Positions 9,506 through 19,300 of a stretch of DNA of 36,891 nt are shown in pieces; position 1 is the stretch's first letter, and the number at the start of each line of letters is the position of its first letter. The stretch is from Prochlorococcus sp. AG-436-C05 (GTDB lineage Bacteria > Cyanobacteriota > Cyanobacteriia > PCC-6307 > Cyanobiaceae). The notes beneath the pieces are model-generated. The model made no database searches. It was given only the letters and a program-made list of their open reading frames with translations, and was not told the DNA's origin. The stretch is from the NCBI GenBank assembly GCA_003209795.1, contig QCPB01000013.1, positions 1 through 36,891 of the forward strand, given 5' to 3'. Made by a program: the position numbers and the translations under genes.

Positions 9506-9512
9506 AAATTAA

Positions 9513-10085
9513 TTATGAATAGGCACGTAATTTAGAACTTCCCCAGGCTGGTTGTGGAGTTGTATTTTTTTCTAAACTATTTTGTGATGTATTTTGTATT
9601 GGAACACTAGAAGGGGAAGCCTCTTCTGGGAAAGAACTAGTTACATTTACACAACTTGGAGCAAAAAGAAAAATACTTTCTCCTATTCTCTCTTGATGAC
9701 CATCAATAGCATATGTTCCTCCTGCTACAAAATCAACTGCTCTTTGAGCTTGATCAGGGTCCATCATAGTTAAGTTAAGAATTACTGTTTTTCTCTCTCT
9801 TAATGCTTGAATAGCTTGAGGCATCTCATCAAAGCTACGTGGTTCCATCAAACTTAAATCAGAAGTATTTGAGATCCCAGGCATGCCAACAACCTTTGAT
9901 GATCTATTTTTATTCATAAATTCGAATGGGTTTGAATTTACAAGAGCATTTGAGTTCCTTTGATTTTGTTTAAAATCATTTATCTCATTAAATTCATCTT
10001 CTGAAGCATAATCAAACTCATCGAAGTCATCATCGAGATAATCATCACCTGCTACAACTGCCTTTAATCGCGAAATAAGTGACAC
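9513..10085 (-). CDS. sepF: Cell division protein SepF
   Basis: SepF (Cdv2 in cyanobacteria) binds FtsZ, tethers it to the membrane and shapes the septum. The N-terminal amphipathic membrane anchor is [11 protein letters not shown]. An acidic linker follows ([13 protein letters not shown]). The core domain (about 78-160) includes [32 protein letters not shown] and IFLFAPS. The C-terminus ends in a short Pro/Ser-rich tail. The start is GTG at 10085. A 167-nt gap separates it from pipY upstream, so it probably has its own promoter. proC follows in tight spacing. Confidence 0.95.
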   Translation of the reverse strand: MSLISRLKAVVAGDDYLDDDFDEFDYASEDEFNEINDFKQNQRNSNALVNSNPFEFMNKNRSSKVVGMPGISNTSDLSLMEPRSFDEMPQAIQALRERKTVILNLTMMDPDQAQRAVDFVAGGTYAIDGHQERIGESIFLFAPSCVNVTSSFPEEASPSSVPIQNTSQNSLEKNTTPQPAWGSSKLRAYS

Positions 10086-10252
10086 GTCTAAATCCTCTTG
10101 AAATTAATTACTAAGGTCTAAGAACCTCAAGCAATAGATCCATTTTTTTTTGAATGAATCAACTACCTATACTTAAATAACGTTACTTGTCGTTTACTGC
10201 AAGTTTATAAACAAAATTTTTATAAAAATAAAAATACTTAATGCCTTTATAA

Positions 10253-10891
10253 CTACCTTATCCTATCGCCAAAGATAATGGATCCTAATCTTATCCAAGT
10301 AGCTCCAGAATCAACAGCCTCCTGCCAATCTTTTGACATTCCCATTGAACATTCAGGAAGGTTTAGTGAATCTGCTAGGGACCGACATTTTTCAAACAAC
10401 TCTTTATTTTCTCGCGAACTTAATCCTTTGGGATTGATAGTCATTAAACCAGTTATACTTACATTCTTAAATTCTTGAATTTCTAACCATTTTTCTATTA
10501 ATAATTCAGGTTCAAAACCCCCTTTATTTGGATCATCACTTAACTTAACTTGCAACATTATTGATGGATGTTTCATTTCTTCAAATGAAACATTAGAAAT
10601 CTTTTCTAATTTTTCATAGGAATCAACTGAATGTATATATTTAAAATTCTGCACTATCTTTCTAATTTTATTGCTCTGTATTCTTCCAATAAAATGCCAT
10701 TTTATCTCTTTAAGGTCTTTTAAAACTACTTGCTTTTGAAATCCTTCTTGAAATTTACTCTCACCAAAATCCTTTTGACCTAGATTATTAATGATTTTAA
10801 TTTCTTTACTTTTAAATCCCTTACTCACTGCAAGTAAATTTACAGTTGATGGAATTAAATTCTTAATTTTTAAGTAATTTTCAATGTTCAC
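10253..10891 (-). CDS. pipY: PLP-binding homeostasis protein (YggS/PipY family)
   Basis: Single-domain PLP-binding TIM barrel that controls the pyridoxal phosphate pool and indirectly amino-acid balance. The PLP lysine is K24 in LLAVSKGFKS. Further signatures are FGESKFQEG, WHFIGRIQSNKI, GLMTINP, LPECSMGMSKDW, and GATWIRLGSIIFG at the C-terminus. It starts at GTG 10891, 3 nt downstream of the pipX stop. The pipX-pipY pair is conserved in cyanobacteria, and this arrangement fits their linked role around PII signalling. Confidence 0.95.
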   Translation of the reverse strand: MNIENYLKIKNLIPSTVNLLAVSKGFKSKEIKIINNLGQKDFGESKFQEGFQKQVVLKDLKEIKWHFIGRIQSNKIRKIVQNFKYIHSVDSYEKLEKISNVSFEEMKHPSIMLQVKLSDDPNKGGFEPELLIEKWLEIQEFKNVSITGLMTINPKGLSSRENKELFEKCRSLADSLNLPECSMGMSKDWQEAVDSGATWIRLGSIIFGDRIR

Positions 10892-10894
10892 ATT

Positions 10895-11161
10895 TTATAA
10901 AAAAGTTTGTGCGAATAAGTTTTTCCATTTAGATAAATCTTCTGACCCTTCTCTTCTAGCTCTTTGTAAATTCAATTCAGATTGATTACGAGCATCCAAA
11001 TAAGGTATAACTTCGAAAAAGACCTCTCTCTGTTTAATTTCTACTAGAAAAAACATTTTTTGGGCATACAAAGTAGCATAAATATCTCTTCCATCGTTAC
11101 CAGGAGAGACTTGATACAACATTCCAAATGTTGGATGATTTAAATAACGCTCTGAACTCAA
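10895..11161 (-). CDS. pipX: PII-interacting protein X
   Basis: Small Tudor-like protein that switches between PII (GlnB) and the nitrogen regulator NtcA, coactivating NtcA when 2-oxoglutarate is high. The 88 residues show the family pattern: YLNHPTFGMLYQVS, LYAQKMFFLVE, FEVIPYLDARNQ and the C-terminal helices with LNLQRARREG. The start is TTG 11161; the only nearby ATG is out of frame. It lies 18 nt after ecfT and 3 nt before pipY. Confidence 0.96.
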   Translation of the reverse strand: MSSERYLNHPTFGMLYQVSPGNDGRDIYATLYAQKMFFLVEIKQREVFFEVIPYLDARNQSELNLQRARREGSEDLSKWKNLFAQTFL

Positions 11162-11179
11162 ACTTAAACATTAGTTTAT

Positions 11180-12094
11180 TTATAATGCACCATACAGTTT
11201 TCTAAGAAAAATTGCTATGAATATAAAACATATCGATAATGTATTTATAATAAAGGTTAGGGCTGTTGTTTTTTGAAAAGTTCTAAATCTATTCGTATTA
11301 ATAAGAATTTTTTTCTTAGAAAGTAATGCATCTGCTCCTTGTTCAATCCTTAAAAATATATTTAAAAATAATCTTTCTATTAATGTTATTAAGACATTAA
11401 TAGATTTCTTTAGGCCTAGCTGTCTAAAATTTATTGATCTTAAAGAAACTGATTTAATCAAATTTTGGAATTCTTCCTGAACTAAAGGAATAAAGCGAAG
11501 AGCTATTAATAATTGAAAAAGCCACTTATCAATAGGCAAACCAATTTTCCTAAAAGGTTGCATAAACCAACTTAACGCCCAAACTATATTTTCTTGAGAT
11601 GTTGTTAAAAGCATCAAATTAACACTATGAACTACCGTAAATATTAAAGTTGAGGTTTTTATTCCTACTTCAAACGCTTTCTTAGATAAGTTATATGAAC
11701 CAAAACTTATGAACCCTATTCGATTGGGGGGGATTTCTAGAATATTCCAATTTTTATTACTTGCCAAAATTACTTGCAATTCATTTGGATTTCTAAAAGA
11801 GCTTTCAAGTGAATGAATATCAGAAGCCGCTAGTAATGATAAGAATCCAATTAACAATGATAAGGTTAATAGAAGAGAAACTGAACGCCACCAAACTCTT
11901 GCGGGTAATAAACTAAAAAAAGTAATCAATAATAAGCAAAGAACTAAACTTAATCTCCAAAAAGGACCTGACCAAATTGGTGTAAGGAGAAATATAAATA
12001 CCGCAATTATTTTCAACCTACTATCAATAATTCTTAACCAGCTTCTATTCCCATCGACATATTGTCCAATAGAAAATTTAGTAATTATATTCAT
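11180..12094 (-). CDS. ECF transporter T component (CbiQ/EcfT family)
   Basis: Integral membrane coupling subunit of energy-coupling-factor importers for vitamins or metals. There are several hydrophobic spans: around 30-75, 85-95, 140-160, and the last at about 280-300. A cytoplasmic helix carries the family's Arg-rich coupling region (LRFIPLVQEEFQ, then SVSLRS). I place the start at ATG 12094, which overlaps the der TGA by one nt (TGATG); a TTG lies one codon upstream. No ATPase (EcfA) or substrate-binding (EcfS) gene is in the window, so the substrate is unknown. Der upstream and pipX downstream are unrelated in function. Confidence 0.82.
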   Translation of the reverse strand: MNIITKFSIGQYVDGNRSWLRIIDSRLKIIAVFIFLLTPIWSGPFWRLSLVLCLLLITFFSLLPARVWWRSVSLLLTLSLLIGFLSLLAASDIHSLESSFRNPNELQVILASNKNWNILEIPPNRIGFISFGSYNLSKKAFEVGIKTSTLIFTVVHSVNLMLLTTSQENIVWALSWFMQPFRKIGLPIDKWLFQLLIALRFIPLVQEEFQNLIKSVSLRSINFRQLGLKKSINVLITLIERLFLNIFLRIEQGADALLSKKKILINTNRFRTFQKTTALTFIINTLSICFIFIAIFLRKLYGAL

Positions 12095-13470
12095 CAATCT
12101 TTTTGAATTATTTCAATATTTTTTCTTGATATCTCTTTATCTAATGCCCTTTGCTGCTTTCCTCTCCAAAGTAAGATTATGGGTGTACCGTCAAAGCCTA
12201 AATTGCTTCTAATTTGTTTTTCTATATACCTTCTATACGTTATTCCGAATAATTTAGGATCATTAACAAAAAGAGTAAACGTGGGAGGCTGATTCTTAAC
12301 TTGAGTACCATAATATAGTCTACCTTGCTTTCCACTCCTTTTTGTGGGCGGACTTTTCCAACCTAAAGACTCCTTAAGCACTTCATTAACAACAGATGTT
12401 GTAACTCTTCTTCTATGCTGAGTAACAGCATTAAGCGCATGCTCAAAAATATTCTCCACTCTTTGTCCTGTTAAAGCTGAAATAAAAATCATTTTTGACC
12501 AATTTAAGAAATATAATTTTGATCTAAGTTCTTTTTCTACTTGATAGATTGTAGAACTGTTTTTTTCTACAAGATCCCATTTGTTGACAACAATTACACA
12601 AGCTCTACCTTGCTCTTCTATTCGTCCTGCCAACTTTTGATCTTGATCAGTAACTCCATCTATTGCATCTATTACTAATAAGCAAACATCGCTTCTATCT
12701 ATAGATTTAAAAGCTCTATTAATCCCAAAAAATTCAGTACCATATTTAACATTCTTCTTTCTCCTTATTCCTGCAGTATCTACGATTTTCCATTGATGGG
12801 AATTCTTTTCAATAAGAGTATCTATTGAATCAGTAGTAGTTCCACTAATGTCACTTACAATTGCTCGTTTTTCTCCGCAAATTGAGTTAAGCAAACTAGA
12901 TTTCCCAACATTTGGCCTACCAATAATTGACATCATTATTTTATCTTCTTCATCTTGAATATTAGAATTTTCAGGAAGTGAATTAATAACAAAATCAAGA
13001 AGGTCGCCAGTACCAGAACCATGAATAGCAGAAACAGCGTAAGGTTCACCTAATCCAAGTTTCCAAAATTCAGAAGCCAAAGAAATTCCCAGAGTTATAG
13101 ATTCGCACTTGTTAACAGCAACAATTGTTTTACAATTAGAATTCCTTAACCATTTAGCTATTGATAAATCACCATCAGTTACACCCTGATTTCCATCAAC
13201 TACAAATAAAGCGATAGAAGCCTCTTCCAATGCCAAATATACTTGTGAGCGAATCTCAGGGAGGAATTCACTATCATCATCAAAGACTAGTCCTCCTGTA
13301 TCAACTATTTGAAACTCTTTCCCTCCCCAAGAAGCTTTTTGATAAGTTCGGTCTCTTGTAACTCCAGGCTTATCAAAGACAATCGCATCATTACTTTGGC
13401 ATAATCGATTCACCAAAGTAGATTTTCCAACATTAGGTCTTCCGATAATTGCTATTGAAGGAAGAGTCAA
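12094..13470 (-). CDS. der: Ribosome assembly GTPase Der (EngA)
   Basis: Double-GTPase for 50S maturation. First P-loop GRPNVGKS at 10-17, switch PGVTRDR and DTGG; second P-loop GRPNVGKS at 184-191 with SGTTTDS and DTAGIRRK. G4 motifs are NKCE in domain 1 (Glu replaces the usual Asp, as I recall for cyanobacterial Der) and NKWD in domain 2. A C-terminal KH-like domain follows ([20 protein letters not shown]). The start is TTG 13470; a strong Shine-Dalgarno AGGAG lies 7 nt upstream and decides it. 458 aa is standard. Confidence 0.96.
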   Translation of the reverse strand: MTLPSIAIIGRPNVGKSTLVNRLCQSNDAIVFDKPGVTRDRTYQKASWGGKEFQIVDTGGLVFDDDSEFLPEIRSQVYLALEEASIALFVVDGNQGVTDGDLSIAKWLRNSNCKTIVAVNKCESITLGISLASEFWKLGLGEPYAVSAIHGSGTGDLLDFVINSLPENSNIQDEEDKIMMSIIGRPNVGKSSLLNSICGEKRAIVSDISGTTTDSIDTLIEKNSHQWKIVDTAGIRRKKNVKYGTEFFGINRAFKSIDRSDVCLLVIDAIDGVTDQDQKLAGRIEEQGRACVIVVNKWDLVEKNSSTIYQVEKELRSKLYFLNWSKMIFISALTGQRVENIFEHALNAVTQHRRRVTTSVVNEVLKESLGWKSPPTKRSGKQGRLYYGTQVKNQPPTFTLFVNDPKLFGITYRRYIEKQIRSNLGFDGTPIILLWRGKQQRALDKEISRKNIEIIQKD

Positions 13471-13543
13471 TTATTATCTCCTGATAAACTAATATCTAAT
13501 ACAACTATACATTCAATATTATCTTTTAATTTAAACAAACTAT

Positions 13544-14029
13544 TCATTTGATATCAGGATCTCCATAATGTCCTTTTACTGGATTAGAAGAAGGAGAAGA
13601 TAATTTAGGTAAGTAATTAGTTTCATCAATATTATATCTAGATTCAATAGCCCAATAAATCAACCAATTGACTGCTGTTGCTCTTCTAGTTCTCCTTGGA
13701 TATAGTTCGTTAATCTTATAACCTCCAAAATTAAGAAATTCTTTTAAACTTTGCTTGTTTTCCTTTGGTATTGAGCGAGTAAGATGAATTGATGCAGGTC
13801 GCTCTGAAATAATTTGAGGAGCACGAACAAATTTCTCTGACCAATATGAGGGGGTCAATGGACTTGATGTCCAATCATTTAAAGAAAGATTTTTAGTATA
13901 AAAAAGTCTTTCCCATACCAATTCACAAACAAAGATATCGCTAACTTTATCTTCAAGAACCAAAAATAATAGTTTCCTACTTATTGGCCAAGAGAATTGA
14001 TTTTTAAAGAAATTTTCTTTTTTATCCAT
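13544..14029 (-). CDS. DUF1823-like conserved cyanobacterial protein
   Basis: 161 residues without membrane spans. The most conserved-looking parts are LVLEDKVSDIFVCELVWE, RPASIHLTRSIPKENKQ and YPRRTRRATAVNWLIYW, which match my memory of the DUF1823 family (PF08853), widespread in cyanobacteria and of unknown function. The ATG shares one base with the cobI TAA (TAATG), so its translation is coupled to cobI. A 73-nt gap separates it from der. Confidence 0.75.
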   Translation of the reverse strand: MDKKENFFKNQFSWPISRKLLFLVLEDKVSDIFVCELVWERLFYTKNLSLNDWTSSPLTPSYWSEKFVRAPQIISERPASIHLTRSIPKENKQSLKEFLNFGGYKINELYPRRTRRATAVNWLIYWAIESRYNIDETNYLPKLSSPSSNPVKGHYGDPDIK

Positions 14030-14799
14030 TAATTTAATCTTATTAAAATCAAAGAGAAATAAGGCATAATATCCGAATTATATTTTGATGCATTTTGGAT
14101 AACTTGATCAGGCATACCTACATTCAAAGCAATTAAGCATTGCTGGATAATATGCTCTTTTTTTAAGATTTCTTTGACATAATTCCATCTCTTCCCAACT
14201 TTCATTAATGCCAATACCGTTTTATTGCCTCTAATATTGCTTATTAGAGATATTAATTCCGATTCAGAAGAAGGGCATTCTTTGATTATCAAAGTCTCTC
14301 CCTTTTTTACTAAATCAAAATTACTTAAAGCTGATGTTGCAGAAAGAGATGAGATGCCAGGTATAGTTTTGGTGACTATTTCAGGGAACCTTTTTTTTAG
14401 TATTCTTAGAATATTAGAGGAGCTTGCGAAAAGCGAAGTGTCCCCAAGACAAAGTAAAACAACTGATTCGTAATTTCTTATAAATTCCACAATCATCTCT
14501 ACAGCATTAGACCATATTTCATCAGGGTCAAATCCCTTCCTCGCCATTGGGAAGATGATAGGTATTTTTTTCTTAAATTTGATATGTTCCCTAACTATTT
14601 CTGCTGACAAACTCTTCTTATCATCACTTGAAATGGGGAAAAGTATAACTTTCGAGTTTTTAATTGCTTTTACTGCAGCAATGGTTAATAGTGAAGGATC
14701 TCCAGGTCCAACCCCAACAATAGTTAATGATGGCAAATCATATTTATAACCTAGAAATCTATTTAAATATTTTTTTATTCTCATAATTATAAAATTCAT
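14029..14799 (-). CDS. cobI: Precorrin-2 C20-methyltransferase
   Basis: SAM-dependent methylation of (cobalt-)precorrin-2 at C20 in corrin ring synthesis for B12 (pseudocobalamin in marine picocyanobacteria). The tetrapyrrole-methylase fold shows VGVGPGDPSLLTIAAVKAI, VLLCLGDTSLFASSS and TIPGISSLSATSA. The open frame extends to ATG 14877, but that would overlap miaE by 68 nt. ATG 14799 (or 14784) leaves 10 nt or more to the miaE stop and places the VGVGPG motif at a normal distance, so I prefer it. It shares one base with the next gene. Confidence 0.9.
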   Translation of the reverse strand: MNFIIMRIKKYLNRFLGYKYDLPSLTIVGVGPGDPSLLTIAAVKAIKNSKVILFPISSDDKKSLSAEIVREHIKFKKKIPIIFPMARKGFDPDEIWSNAVEMIVEFIRNYESVVLLCLGDTSLFASSSNILRILKKRFPEIVTKTIPGISSLSATSALSNFDLVKKGETLIIKECPSSESELISLISNIRGNKTVLALMKVGKRWNYVKEILKKEHIIQQCLIALNVGMPDQVIQNASKYNSDIMPYFSLILIRLN

Positions 14800-14809
14800 T
14801 GAAGATTTT

Positions 14810-15418
14810 TTAACTATGTACCCTGGGCATAATAAAAGTCTTAGATAGAATTCCTGACTCGACTTTAGATAATTCATCTAACCTTTTATAGGTTTCTTCT
14901 TTAGGAAATTTAGTCTTCGCCAATTTCCAATAAATGCCAAAATGTCTTGCTTCACTTTCAAGCAAAGACTCATAGAGATCCTTAAAAGATTTTTTTTCAG
15001 AATTCAAAGCAAGTAAACTTAATCTTTCATGACTTCTTGCTTCTATAAGGCCTGCTATTAAGAAACTATCCAGCATCCTATTAGGTTCTTCTTTCCTAAT
15101 ACTTTTAGCAAGTTCACCACCATAGGGAGGAGGCTTTATAGCTTTAAGAGAATGCCCAAGATCTTTTAAAAAATAAAGTATTTTTTCAAAATGTTCTAAT
15201 TCCTCTCTGGCTATTGGACTCAAAACTTCTGCTAAATTAGGTTCTGATGGATATCTAAACATTATTTGGATTGCTACTCCTGCAGCTTTCCTCTCACAGT
15301 GTGCATGATCAATTAAAATCTCTATCGGATTTGATAAGGCTAAATGGATCCATTCATCTGAGGTTAATGATGATAAATGTTTAATATGGGAAGAAGGTCT
15401 TTTAAAATCTACTAACAT
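14810..15418 (-). CDS. miaE: tRNA-(ms2io6A37) hydroxylase MiaE
   Basis: Non-haem diiron enzyme that hydroxylates ms2i6A37 in tRNAs reading U-starting codons; it needs oxygen. The ferritin-like helices bear the expected ligand motifs: DHAHCERKAA (Glu42), REELEHF (Glu73, His76), EARSHER (Glu126/Glu131) and ESEARHF (Glu156, His159). At 202 aa it is full length. It starts 3 nt after the aroQ stop and precedes cobI in one minus-strand run. Confidence 0.93.
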   Translation of the reverse strand: MLVDFKRPSSHIKHLSSLTSDEWIHLALSNPIEILIDHAHCERKAAGVAIQIMFRYPSEPNLAEVLSPIAREELEHFEKILYFLKDLGHSLKAIKPPPYGGELAKSIRKEEPNRMLDSFLIAGLIEARSHERLSLLALNSEKKSFKDLYESLLESEARHFGIYWKLAKTKFPKEETYKRLDELSKVESGILSKTFIMPRVHS

Positions 15419-15421
15419 GAA

Positions 15422-15859
15422 CTAATTATTTTTTAAGTATTTAATAATGCCGTCAAGAGCGAGAGAATAACTTGATATCCCAAAGCCACTGATAATTCCA
15501 ATTGCTTTATCTGTAAGAAAAGATTCTTTGCGAAATGCTTCTCGACTAAAAATATTTGAAATATGTAATTCTACAAATGGAATTTTTGATCCAATTAAGG
15601 CATCTCTAATTGAAATTGAAGTATGAGTAAAAGCTCCAGCATTTATAAGTATTCCGTGAATACTCGCAACAGAATCTTGAATTTTATCAACTATCTCGCC
15701 TTCATGATTACTTTGAAAACATTCAAGTTTAATACTATGTTTTTGTGCAACTTTGGTTAAATCTTTTTCGATATCACTCAAGGTTTTATTCCCATATATC
15801 TCAGGTTCTCTTGTACCCAACAAATTTAAATTTGGACCATTTATCAATAAAATATTCAT
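15422..15859 (-). CDS. aroQ: Type II 3-dehydroquinate dehydratase
   Basis: Third shikimate-pathway step, dehydration of 3-dehydroquinate by the dodecameric type II enzyme. Family motifs are [20 protein letters not shown] with active-site Tyr22, [28 protein letters not shown], and PFVELHISN with His. The frame opens two codons earlier at TTG 15865, but ATG 15859 places the conserved [10 protein letters not shown] at the N-terminus as usual, giving 145 aa. It is the first gene of the aroQ-miaE-cobI-DUF1823 run, and faces away from the tRNA pair. Confidence 0.95.
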   Translation of the reverse strand: MNILLINGPNLNLLGTREPEIYGNKTLSDIEKDLTKVAQKHSIKLECFQSNHEGEIVDKIQDSVASIHGILINAGAFTHTSISIRDALIGSKIPFVELHISNIFSREAFRKESFLTDKAIGIISGFGISSYSLALDGIIKYLKNN

Positions 15860-15960
15860 CAGCAATAAAGTCTTTTCTTTTAAATGCTATCTACAAAGAA
15901 ACAAAAAAACCAAAACATTTTCACACAAAGTGACCATTAACTGATAAGTTCAATTAGTGG

Positions 15961-16042
15961 GGGTCGGTGCCCGAGTGGTTAAAGGGGGCGGACTGTAAAT
16001 CCGCTGGCTCTGCCTACGTTGGTTCAAATCCAACCCGGCCCA
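15961..16042 (+). tRNA. trnY: tRNA-Tyr (anticodon GTA)
   Basis: The acceptor stem pairs GGGTCGG with CCGGCCC (one G-U). The anticodon stem-loop is GCGGA-CTGTAAA-TCCGC with anticodon GTA. A long variable arm (class II) and T-arm GTTGG-TTCAAAT-CCAAC follow. The 3' CCA is not encoded beyond the discriminator A. G34 makes it a queuosine substrate, and A36-A37 suits the MiaA/MiaB/MiaE modification, both encoded in this window in part. Confidence 0.97.
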
Positions 16043-16052
16043 CTTTAATATT

Positions 16053-16124
<72 letters not shown>

Positions 16125-16396
16125 CTTGCTAAGGGTATTGATAACCAAGGGATTTTAATTATCGCCAGAATAAATCGATGAGAATATATAAATAGGATTA
16201 AGAGTCTAATTTTTGTTTCTGAATCTAAATATCTAGAGGTGCATTAAATAGAAGATAACTCTAAAATTCTAAAAGCAATAAAATCTATCTGGATAACTTG
16301 TTAATTGTTATAAATATGAACCCAACTTATTCAAATCTTGCATTTTTCTTTATATTTAAGTAAGAATATACAAACCATTAGAAACTATATTTTTTA

Positions 16397-19300
16397 ATGC
16401 CTGAAGCTAATAGTCGTAAATATTTAAGATATAAAACGGCCGAGTTAATAGAGGCTGGAGAAACTTTTCTAAAGGAAAATAATATTAAAGAACTTAAAGA
16501 AATTGAATATGAAATTAATTTTAGAAAAAGACCATATACTGCAAGAATGTTGGTAGATATTAAAAAAAAAATAAGTTTATTTTTAGAAAATAATACTAAA
16601 GCAAATAAAATCACTACCAAGAGCTCAACTAATAATGAAATTATTAATTTAGAAGATGATTCTCAAGAAAATATTCTTCCAATAAAAGATGAAATTGAAT
16701 TAAATAATAATTATTCATCAAATGAAAGAAAATCCAAAGAAGCGGAATTAAAAGAAAAAGATAAGAATGAACTTAATAATGAATTTGAGGACGAAAATTT
16801 AAAACTTACTTCAATAGATTTATTAATTCCAGAGGGTTTTAATTCAATCAAAGAATATTTACAAAACAAGTTGGAGAATACAAAATCTTCCGAGGAATCT
16901 GATTATAAAGAAAAAGAAATATCTGACTTTAAAACTACAGAAAATAAAAAAAATATTTTAAAAAGATTTGAGTATTGGGCAGAACAATTAGTTGATTTAA
17001 CAGGAAAAAATGATTTGATTTGTTTTAGACAGACTAAGAACTCTTCTTATATTCCTTCTGAGGAAATTGTTCAGTCTCTTTTAAGTGGAAATTCTATAAG
17101 TGTATCTGAGTTAGAAGAACTTGAAGCAGAAGGGAATATTAAGGGTTCAGTAAAAGATGCGATTGAAAATTTTGATCAGTTTGGAATAGAAGTTTTTAGC
17201 TTGATATCAGGTTTTGCTATTTGGGAATCCGATCTTATTAATAATGCCTATTCTCCATTACTTTATTACAAATTATCTATTAATAATCCAAAGGAAAGAA
17301 GAATAAAAAATATCACATTCTCAATTAAAAATAATGAGCCTGAAGTTAATCCCGCCTTAATTCTTTATCTTAAAAGAAAGATGGGTGAGGAAATTAACGA
17401 AGACTTATTGAAGTTAGCACAAGTTGAAGGAGAGAAAATGGTAAGAGCTTATTTATTAGAAGAAATATCAGATGAATTGCAATTCCGGATTGAAGATGGT
17501 TATGCGATGAAAAATCTAAGATATTTAAAATTTCCCATGGTCAAGGATCTTTTATCAGCTGGAGATGCATTAATGAATAATATCCTAATTAGAGCTTTAA
17601 CAGGAGATGAAAAATCAATAAGAGGATTAAGAGATGATGTCAAAGAAATTGACATATCAGAACCAGACTATATTTCTCCAGAGAATGAATTTCTAGTATT
17701 AGATGCAGATTCAAGTCAACAATTTGCTATTAATGCAGCTTTAGAAGGACAGAATCTTGTAATAGAAGGGCCTCCTGGAACAGGTAAAAGTCAAACTATT
17801 ACAAACTTAATTTCAAGTTTTATAGCGCAAGGTAAGAGTGTTCTTTTTGTAGCAGAAAAAAGACCTGCAATTGATGCAGTAAAGAAAAGAATTAACAAGG
17901 TTGGATTAGAAGATTATTTTCTTGATCTGCATTCAATAGACTCCTTTATAAAAAAGCCTGCTGAATCATTTAGGAATCAATTTGAATTCATAACTGAATA
18001 TATAGAGAAAGATGTACTTCAAAATAATGATTTAACGAGATCAAGGGATATTCTGGTCTCAAGATTTGATGCTATGAAAGACGATAATAATATTTGGAAT
18101 ACAACTTATAAAGATGTTCTTAATTTAGCTATCGAAGCAAAGAAAGATAATGATTATGCTTATAGAATTGATGAAAATGAAATAGATAATCTAAATCCAA
18201 AGGTATTAAAAAATTTAGAAAATTTGTTATCTGAACTTTCAAGATATTCAATGAATATATTTGCAAGTCTTGCATTCCCCATGAGGAAATCATTTCTTGA
18301 ATCAAAAATTAAGACTCCTAATCATATTCAACAGATAATTAGTTCGATAGATAATATTAAAAAACATCTTATAAAAGTTGATGGATGGATATCTTTTCAG
18401 GAAAATTGTGATATTAATTACAAAGATTCATTAGAAAAAATTTATCAACTAGAAAGTTCTATAACCGAAGTATTAGCAAACGAAATATTAGATTTAAGTA
18501 AAGATTATTTCCTTGAGAAGGAAAAATTAGATTATCTAAAATTAACTTTTAATAAAAATATAATCTTCAGATGGTATTCATATTTAAGAGATAAAGAATA
18601 CAAAAATTATTTATCCATATTTAAAAAAATTATAAATAAAGGGCAACCTAAAAACTATGAAAATATTTTAAAAGGTTTAAATATTTTAGAAAGCAAGAAA
18701 ATTCTTGATCTAAGAAAAATAAAAATAATTAATTTTGAGGCTGATATTTTTAAGGAAATAAATACTTTATTTAATAATTTAAATGTCCTTAATCAATTTA
18801 TTGACGAGGAATTAGATGAGAAATCTAATATTGAAAAATTGAAGAAAACGATTTCGATTTTACTTAGACATAGAGATATACTTCCAAATATTATTAAAGT
18901 CAATGAATTGTTAAATAGCCTATTGAATTTTGGTTTATCAGAAAATGGTCTATTTGAGGAAATATTAATTGACTTTGAAAATAATATAGATGACAAAAAA
19001 ATATTTAAGAGAACTTCATTAGCTTGGTGTGAATCAGTAGAAGAATTAATGAGAATTAATAATCCTGAAATTGCTTCTTTTGAGAGAGATTATCTAGATG
19101 ATGTAGTTGAAGAATTTAGAGAAAATGATCAAAAACATATAGAAAATTCGTTTAAAAGAATAAGTACAATTTTGAATAATAATGCTTCAAAGGCCTTAAA
19201 TGATTACCCAAATGAGGCACAAATTTTAAGACAGGAATTGTCAAGGTCAAGAAAATTTAAACCTGCAAGGGAATTATTTGAAAAAGTTTCTAATTTTGCA

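Noticed and set aside
14800-14877. cobI starting at ATG 14877
   Set aside because: It would overlap miaE by 68 nt and add residues that do not resemble the family; ATG 14799 is preferred.
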